Shown here one piece after another: positions 56,615-64,000 of a stretch of DNA of 64,000 nucleotides. The DNA comes from Tulasnella sp. 424 (lineage: Eukaryota > Basidiomycota > Agaricomycetes > Cantharellales > Tulasnellaceae), in assembly GCA_019633425.1 (NCBI GenBank), contig WSUB01000016.1:248001-312000 (forward strand), read 5' to 3'. Made by a program: the position numbers and the translations under genes. Positions within the stretch are counted from its first letter, which is position 1, and each line of letters starts with the position of its first letter. The notes under the pieces were generated by a model. The model had not been told where the DNA came from, made no database searches, and saw nothing but the letters and a program-made list of their open reading frames with translations.

Positions 56615-59259
56615 ATGTCGAGTGAAGAAGATCTAGAAAGGAGACGAGCGAGAGGCCAGGCGGTGGTGGGTCCGGTTTCAGTCCAGTTTAGAATTTCCTG
56701 ACAACTTGCATTGGGTTTGCAGGATGAAGCGTACGAAAAGCTGAGCACATTTCAAGTCGACCGTCGAAGAATCGTTTTGGCCCAAGACGACTCCAGGCGT
56801 TCAGGGGGTTACGGTATTGTACGACAAGCCCAGCTTTACCCCTCATCGTACCTTCCCACATGGCTGGCTTTGCGCCGATATGGTCCTGCTCAGCGTGTCG
56901 CTGTTAAGCAAATCAAGATATCAGAGGTAGACAATATGGCCGACGCTAAGAGAGTAAGATAATGAGCTTGGACACTTGCGCAAGTTTGTTGATTCGAATC
57001 ACACACAGGCGTTTACAAAGGAGCTGTTCGTATGGTCCGGTCTTGGGGAGCATCCAGGCATCGCCAAGTTCCTCGGTTTCTACGCCAAGTTTGAGAACTC
57101 TGAAGCCTGGCTGCTGTCGCCATGGGAGCCCTACGGGAACGTCATGGAATTCGTCCACAAGCGGGAGTTGGAAGTACCGGAAAAACTATCACTCGTAAGT
57201 ATGTCTTCCATCGTGCATTTCGCACACAGCTCATGAAGGTAGTCACATTAGGTGTACGATACCATCGACGCGTTAGCTTTCCTCCATCAACTTAGTCCTC
57301 CAGTGTGTCACGGAGACATCAAATCGGTAAGATATGGATTTCGGTGCTTTTGATTTGCGGCCTGACACACGGGTCATGTGATTATTGAAGGCAAATGTCC
57401 TCATAAACTCCGAGTGTAGAGCTGTACTATGCGACTTTGGCTTAGCTCGGCTCTTCGAAGATAGTGGGTTCGAGAGGTTGGAAACGTCGACAGGTTTCAA
57501 GGGGTCTCTCCGTTGGTGCAGCCCTGAAATCCTCGATGGTCATCCACGAACTCCGGCTAGTGATGTTTATGCCTGGGCGTGGCTAGTGTGGGAGGTTAGT
57601 GTCCCTTCCGAGTCCATCTCCGAATACAATATTAACGATGCTCGATTCAAGATCATGACAGGTGAACTCCCGTACGAAGGAACTGTCGCCGACTATGCCA
57701 TTATGCGAAGGATATTCGAAAGTCCTCGCCCACAAGTCGACGGAGAGTCCCGGCTTGTTGACTGTCTCCAAGTTTGGGACTTGATGACTAGGTGCTGGGT
57801 GCTTGATCCTTCGCAACGGCCGACAGCGAGCATGTGCCGGACGACCATCGCGTACCTTGTGAGTGTCTTTGGCAATGATGCATTTGGATATCGAGCCGCA
57901 ATTAACAAGGTCTGCCAACAGCCTCGCTGCCCTCCCACCCCAGACAATACTGATCGTCATGTCCGCTCCGCCGCACTTCTAGAGAGTATTGGCGATCTCG
58001 AGAGCTGGAAAGGGAACCACACAGAAGGCCTTTCACATCTCGAACAAGCCCTGCATGCGTACGAGGAAGAGGGTCACGAGAAAGGGGTTGCCAGCGTTCT
58101 CCGAAAGCAAGCGGTTGTCTATCATCGACATTCCTACCACCTCAAGGTTTTGGATGTTGCTGTCCGCGCGCTTGAGAAATTCAGGAATCTCGACGATCCG
58201 CTTGGGACGGCCGAGGTCCTGTTCCTCATTGGTAGTTCCCTCACTATCCAAGATACGAGGGACGAGGCAAGGCAATTCTTAAAGGAAGCCCTCGAGATCT
58301 TCCAAAGCAATAGCCACGACGTGGGGGTTGTACAATGTCTGGAGAGAATCGGCGAGATTCACAGGAGAGAAAGGCAGTACACAGAGGCTGCTTTGACTCT
58401 GGAGAATGCTGTCGAAATCGCTCGTCGCTGTGGAGATAGCCTCGGCGAAGCCAAATGCCTGCTCATTCTTGGGGCATTGTACATGAACCAGGATGATGAT
58501 GAGAGAGGAGCATCTACTCTCCGGGAGACCTGCAATACAGCTCGGAGAATTGGGTGGGAGCACGGGATATGCAGCTCTCTAGTCCAATTAGGTCACACTA
58601 AATTCAACCGATGGGCCTACCCTGAAGCAGAAGAGCTTTACCAAGAGGCTGTTGTCGTTGCTCGGCGTAGCAATGCGTGGTGGAGACTAGCCCAGGCCTT
58701 GTCAGCCTTAGGAGCTTCTTATCGCGAGCAAGGACGACTCGACGAAGCGGCTGCAGCTCTGGAGGAATCGTGGTCAGTGTACCACGAAATTTCCCTTGCC
58801 GATGATGAATCAGCAGATGCCGCTGCTGATCTTGCCGCAGTGAAAAGAAAGCAAGGCAGAGTGGAAGACGCTCTATTCTGGTATGATCAGGCTATTGCCG
58901 GGTATCGTAGACTGCAACAGCCAGGCGAGGTGTCGCGGTGGATGTACAAGAAGGCAGATATCCTTGTGGAGGCGGAGAGATATGACGAGGCGGCGCTTCA
59001 TCTTGAAGCGTGTCTAGTGCTTCAGATGGAGAGTGGGGAGTGGAGCGGTTGGACTTTTGGAAGACTCAGCCGTATCCCGAGGACGGCCATGAAGTGGGAG
59101 CGACGGAAACAGCTCAAACCGGTACTGACTAGGATCACTTCGGTCAGCCGGACATCGCCCATAATGTGTGATCTGGGTCGGCTTCAGCGACGGATGCCTC
59201 AAATGGCGACTGCCAACCTCAAGCTGCCAATTCGGCTCAGCGAACCGGGAAGTTCCTAA
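56615..59259 (+). CDS. TKL kinase with C-terminal TPR repeats, copy 4
   Basis: Exons: 56615-56665, 56723-56953, 57009-57194, 57252-57326, 57391-57594, 57652-57858 and 57922-59259; 763 residues. Kinase motifs: RSGGYGIVRQA, RVAVKQIKI, AFTKELFVW, CHGDIKS-ANVLI, CDFGLARLFED, RWCSPEIL, all catalytic residues kept. TPR-like repeats from about residue 330 to 690, then the shared tail RIPRTAMKWERRKQLKP and LQRRMPQMATANLKLP. Uniquely, its last two introns (57 and 63 nt) are multiples of three and free of stops, so the sequence from 57391 to 59259 is one open frame; a retained-intron form would be 40 residues longer. I favour splicing because the same sites are used in the other copies. Confidence 0.9.
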
Positions 59260-60049
59260 CCCGTAGATTTCCGTTCCATTCGGTCGGGCTTCGTTTTCTT
59301 ACGGACATCATCTTTACTGTGTGCCTATACAACTGTTGTCTCTTAGCTTGCCGCTTTCTTGAGAATCCGCTGTCAGTCAGTGGTGCTCACTAACCTCTCA
59401 AGTCAAGTTATTACTGGCCCGGAAACTCGTAGCGTCTGTGGGAGATCAGACGAAGCTGTTAAAGTGTCCCGGTTCAATATTGAGATTTGAGAGTGAAGCG
59501 CTTAGACTTGGAATGACAGAGATAGTGGGGGTGATATGTAATGGCATCCGGTATCACGACTTCTCCTGTATTTGAACGCATCGCCCCGTGGAAGAGATAC
59601 ATTCGCGCTATATGATTCCGATTTTTATTATCAGAATAGCACTAAAGTAGTTGGCGTGGTGGGTGAGTCAGTGCGTCCATTGGTAGTCTGGGGTGCCTTT
59701 GGCCGTTTCTGGTGGCGGAAGCGCGAGAACGACACGCTTAGTTTACTCGAACGTTCAACACCAAGATTAAACCTCGTCTTGCTTTCCCGCGCGCTCAACG
59801 GTGCTTTCCAAACTTTCTGGATTCACTCCGACTCCCATATATAGTCAAGTTCCGTAGTACGTGCGTTTTAGAACGCAAAACAGAAAATGGTACGCAATAT
59901 CCTTGGGTGTGGTTTTGACATGTCAGTCGGACCGCCGTGACTTAGTTGCTTCCTATTCATTTGCCTGCCGCATCAAATCACAGTCATCTTTAGCCCGCTC
60001 AGGGATATCTCAACTGCACAATGCACCTAGTCAAGGCTCGGAGGATTTC
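59260..60049. other. Upstream region of the first F-box gene
   Basis: 59570-60049 recurs with moderate divergence at about 61930-62492, before the second F-box gene. A TATATAG element is at about 59837-59843. No gene supported. Confidence 0.5.
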
Positions 60050-61580
60050 ATGTCTTGTCGATCAAAGAGAGGAGGTGAGCAGGCGACCGCGCGGTATTCC
60101 TTCATCATCGTTTGGGGGTTTCTAATTGGGCGGTATCCCAGCGATCATCCAAGAGATACCCGTAGAAGTCATGGTCATGATATTTGGGATGCTTGACAAA
60201 CAGGATTGTGCGGTCGCTGCCGTCGTATGTCGCGGGTGGAGCGGCGTTGCACTAGACGAGCTCTGGATATCAATCCCGTCACTCCTACCACTCTTTGGGC
60301 TTCTCGGTCCACTAAAACGTACTAGACTTAGCTACGTAAGTCGGAGAGCCTTCTACGTTGCTAGTATAATGGCTAACCGCCTATACTTTCTGTAGGATCT
60401 ACACCCTGATGCTGTCGTAACTGCAAAGTCTTGGGACCTTTTCAAGTCGTATGGTGCGCGGGTACGACATCTCGCATGCGATGACCAGATCTTCGATGTG
60501 GCGATATCCAGTGGATTGATTATGCGAGCCCTCGCTGTCCACCCAGAGGGAGGAATCCTGCCCAACCTCCGAGCCGCACATTGGGATGTCGATGGGATCG
60601 GGCTGAACAACGTCATGGCTTTTTGCCCTGCTTTTCTGGAGCGAATCCGCCTTTTCATTCGGCCGGAAAACGCCTCGGTAGACCAGGTGAACAGGCTTCT
60701 CTCCGACCTCTCATCGTCACTCGCAAACCGCCTCAAGTCTTTCGAATTCGGGACATACTTCAAGTCCTCCGAGGACGCTATCATAAGCACCTCACTGAAT
60801 GCATTCCTCAAAGCCCAACGTAGTTTGCGTCAATTGAGTCTTCCATCCTACCACATTCAGGACGTCGCGACCATATCCGAAGTCTGTCAAGATTCACCAC
60901 AGCTTCGGACGTTCTGCGGAGAAATGAGGGACTTTACGAGCGAGAATCTCCAACTGGCACTGAATGCATTGGTCAGAAGTGGTCATTCTTTGCGATGTAT
61001 TCGTTTCGCGTGGTCGGAGAGTGATATACCAGAGGAGACCATGGGTCTGGCGGACATCGAGCCTCTGCTTCAACTCGCAGCCTTGGAAGATATCGGCCTT
61101 TGGTTTGAATCCGATCTGCATCTGGGCATTCAAGACATCCAAAGGATGGGTCAAGCTTGGAGGAGAGTAACGTCCTTGATGCTCTACTCCGATCAAGGGG
61201 GTCAATTTCACCTATCCCGCCTCCTTACATTTGCGGAATCCTTTCCTTCCTTGGAAAATTTCGCCGCTTCTTTCTACTGCGCGGGAGAGATCCCTAATAC
61301 GAACAGCGTTCCATCTCGGTTCAAAAGTCTTCGGAGACTTACCTTGTTGGATGCTTACGCTCCGGATGGAACAATACAGCCTCTCGCAGGGTTCCTGGCG
61401 ATGGTCTGTGGACCTGAGGTAGCCGTTGTGCTTTGCAATGATGGCCTAGACTCTTGTCAAGCCCTTGCACGCGAGTTTGATTGGGACAGGACCTGGAATC
61501 CGAACAGTTTGACGTGGGATGTACGAGAGCTGATGGCCAGACTCCATCAGGCGCAAGGAAGTACCAACCAGTCACATTAG
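60050..61580 (+). CDS. F-box protein, tandem copy 1
   Basis: Exons: 60050-60074, 60142-60335 and 60396-61580; 467 residues. The short first exon encodes MSCRSKRG and is supported by an identical arrangement in the next gene. The F-box (about residues 10-55) reads IIQEIPVEVMVMIFGMLDKQDCAVAAVVCRGWSGVALDELW. The rest has Leu-rich, LRR-like spacing (LRQLSLPSYHIQDV, LEDIGLWFESDLHL, FKSLRRLTLLDAY), as in F-box proteins that select substrates for SCF ubiquitin ligases. Both introns (67 and 60 nt) have standard GT-AG ends. It is unrelated in its C-terminus to the F-box genes of the first 13 kb. Confidence 0.9.
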
Positions 61581-62492
61581 CTAGGGATGGGAAGTGACCC
61601 ATGGTTTGCGACTGTTAACAGAGGTGATGGGGTTTCCGATGCTCAAAGGGGCACAGTTTCTGCTACAGATCCATCTAGCAGTTGTTGGTGGCCAAGCCTG
61701 TTAGTACACGGACTGATTTACTACCATGTTTACCAATTTGTGTTCCTCTTCCAGTATCGTGATGCAATAACTACGTTGTACTGACACCGCGCACGCAAGG
61801 TCGATGACGAGACCAGCAGAGCAGAGTGTCGGCAGCTTCTACCTCGGGTGGGAGATTGCTGCGATGACGTATGCTGTACGGTTCCGACTTATGTTGTTAC
61901 GCACTAGCATAATGACCAGACGACTTAATGCATGCGCTCTAATGCTCTATTGTGTCCTAGTTCTAATGTTATATCGTGCTGGTACAGCTACCACGGGGCT
62001 AGCAATAGGTCGGCATACTCGACCTCACCCCGGGGTAGAGATTGTTGCAGTAATTTGCACTATATGACTCCGACTTTTATTATTAATAATCTTACCAACG
62101 TAACTGGCGTGGTGGGTGGCCCAGTGCGTACATTGGTAGTTTGCAGTGCCTTTGACGGTTTCTGGTGGCGGAAGCGCGGGAACAACATGCTCCGTTCACT
62201 CGAACGTTCAACACCAAGAATAAGCCTCGTCTTCCTTTCCCGCGCGCTCAACGGTGTTTTCCAAACTTTCTACATTCACTTCGACTCCCACATATAGTCA
62301 AGTTCCGTAGTACGTGCGTCTCCGAAAGCAAAACAAAAAATGGTACGCATTATCCTTGGGTGTGGTTTTGACGACCGCGGTGACTTACTTGCTTCCCATT
62401 CATTTGCCTGCCGCATCAAATCACAGTCATCATTAGCCCGCTTAAGGAAATATGAGCTATTCATTGCACCTAGTCAAGGTTCGGAGGATTCC
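61581..62492. other. Spacer and duplicated upstream region of the second F-box gene
   Basis: The second half matches 59570-60049. The first half has no supported gene. Confidence 0.5.
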
Positions 62493-64000
62493 ATGTCTTG
62501 TCGATCAAGAAGAGGAGGTGAGTAGGCGACCGCGCGGTATTCCTTCATCATCGTTTGCGGGTTTCTAATTGGGCGGTATCCTAGCGATCATCCAGGAGAT
62601 ACCCATAGAAGTCATGGCCATGATTTTTGGGATGCTTGACCAGCAGGATTGTGCGGCTGCTGCCGTCGTATGTCGCCATTGGAGCGGTGTTGCACTAGAC
62701 GAGCTCTGGAGATCAATCCCGTCACTTCGACCACTCTTTGGGCTTCTCGGCTCGCTGGAATATACTGAACTTGGCTACGTAAGTCGGAGAGCCCTCTGCG
62801 TTGCTAGCATAATGGTTAACCGCCTGTACTTCTCGTAGGATCTGCACCCTGACGTTGTCTTAACTGCAAAGTCTTGGGACCTTTTCAAGTCGTATGGTGC
62901 ACGAGTACAACATCTCGCATGCGATGATCCGAGCTACGATGTGGGGATATCCAGTGGATTGATTATGCGAGCCCTCGCTGTCCACCCAGAGGGAGGAATC
63001 CTGCCCAACCTCCGAGCCGCACATTGGGATGTCGATGGGACCGGGCTGAACAACGTCACAGCGTTTTGCCCTCCTTTGCTGGAGCGAATGTCTCTCCACG
63101 TTCGGCCAGACAACGCCTCGGCGGACCAGGTGAACAGGCTTCTCTTCGACCTCTCATCGTCGCTCGCAAACCGCCTCAAGTCTTTCGAATTCGGAACAAA
63201 CTTCACCTCCTCTGAGGACGCTACCATGAGCACCTCGTTGAATGCATTCCTCAAAACCCAACGTAGTTTGCGTCAATTGCGTCTTCCATCCTACCACATT
63301 CAGGACGTAGCAACCATGTCTGAAGTCTGTCAAGCTTCACCACAGCTTCGGACGTTCTGCCGAGAAATGATGGACTTTACGAGCGAGAATCTCCAACTGG
63401 CTCTGAATGCATTGGCCAGAAGTGGTCATTCTTTGCGATGTATTCGTCTCGCGCGGTCGGAGAGTGATGATACACCACTGGAGACCACGCGTCTGGCGGA
63501 CATCGAGCCTCTGCTTCGACTCTCAGCCTTGGAAGATATCGGCCTTTGGTTTGAATCCAAACTGCATCTGGACATCCAAGACATCCAAAGGATGGGTCAA
63601 GCTTGGAGGAGAGTGGTGTCCTTGATGCTCTACTCTAATCAAGGAAGTCGATTTGATCTATCCCACCTCCTTACATTTACGGAATCCTTTCCTACCCTGG
63701 AAAATCTCGCTGCTTCTTTCAACTGTGTCAGATATATCCCTAATACGAACGGCGTTCCATCCCGGTTCAAAAGTCTTCGGAGACTCACCTTGTTCGATGC
63801 CTTCACCCCGAATGGAATAATACCACCTCTCGCAGAGTTCCTGACGATGGTCTGCGGATCTGAGGTAACCGTTGTGCTTAGCAATTATGGCCCGGACTCC
63901 GGTCAAACCCTCGAATGCGAGTTCGATTGGGACAGGATCTGGGATCAGCAGTTCAGAACGTGGGAGGTACGAGAGCAGATGGCCAAACTCTATCAGGCGC
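62493..64000 (+). CDS. F-box protein, tandem copy 2 (3' end beyond the window)
   Basis: Exons: 62493-62517, 62585-62778 and 62839 to the window edge. The F-box reads IIQEIPIEVMAMIFGMLDQQDCAAAAVVCRHWSGVALDELW. Exons 1 and 2 have the same lengths as in the copy at 60050, and the third exon is open to base 64000 with one codon added near 63466. Substitutions are spread through the LRR-like part (for example LRQLRLPSYHIQDV), while the reading frame is kept, suggesting both copies are functional. About 8-12 codons are expected past the edge by comparison with copy 1. Confidence 0.88.

Noticed and set aside
1..64000. CRISPR arrays, rRNA genes, bacterial-style operons
   Set aside because: No regularly spaced short repeats, no rRNA-like sequence, and the genes are eukaryotic with introns.

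Overview
The window is fungal, most likely an agaricomycete basidiomycete. It is rich in short spliceosomal introns (about 50-70 nt, several with a clear TACTAAC-type branch site), carries a secreted family 7 cellobiohydrolase with a fungal cellulose-binding module, and is full of lineage-expanded kinase, kinase-like and F-box families. The genus cannot be named from the sequence alone. One 100-N scaffold gap lies at 36614-36713. Layout. (1) 1-15.4 kb is a decayed segmental duplication of a module [FHA/Chk2-like kinase - F-box gene - GH7 cellulase on the opposite strand]. Unit A (1-5 kb) has the kinase tail, a readable F-box gene and only the 3' wreck of a cellulase. Unit B (5.4-12.4 kb) has a broken FHA-kinase, an F-box pseudogene interrupted by a 608-bp Mutator-like miniature transposon, and a cellulase tail relic. 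Unit C (12.6-15.4 kb) has an F-box 3' fragment and the one intact cellulase. (2) 17.3-37.2 kb holds a family of large acidic kinase-like proteins: four readable genes in an alternating alpha-beta arrangement (26.1, 28.4, 31.2 and 35.2 kb) and four relics (17.4 minus, 25.4, 30.3 and 30.6 kb). A J-domain-less DnaJ C-terminal protein (19.6-22 kb, minus), a fragment of an NLR-type WD40 protein and an inverted repeat lie among or beside them. (3) 37.5-44.4 kb is ordinary conserved sequence: an STK16/Env7-type kinase (minus), a divergently transcribed basic nuclear-type protein, and trehalose-6-phosphate synthase. (4) 44.9-59.3 kb is a tandem array of TKL kinase-TPR genes. Three copies are intact, each with the same seven exon lengths and 763 residues. 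The first copy has lost its TPR region and reads in frame into a sterol-transfer-type VASt domain followed by a second TKL kinase, giving a predicted 915-residue kinase-VASt-kinase chimera. Pieces of the 3' end of the trehalose synthase gene are trapped between the array members, showing where the duplicated unit started. (5) 59.3-64 kb is a tandem pair of F-box genes, the second cut by the window edge. Working together. Only the conserved block and the cellulase have well-defined roles: trehalose synthesis, vacuolar/Golgi kinase signalling and crystalline cellulose attack. The remainder is fast-evolving sensor/signalling material (kinases, pseudokinases, TPR, F-box, a WD40 remnant) produced by repeated unequal tandem duplication. 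All exon coordinates are my own splice-site readings and have no transcript support.
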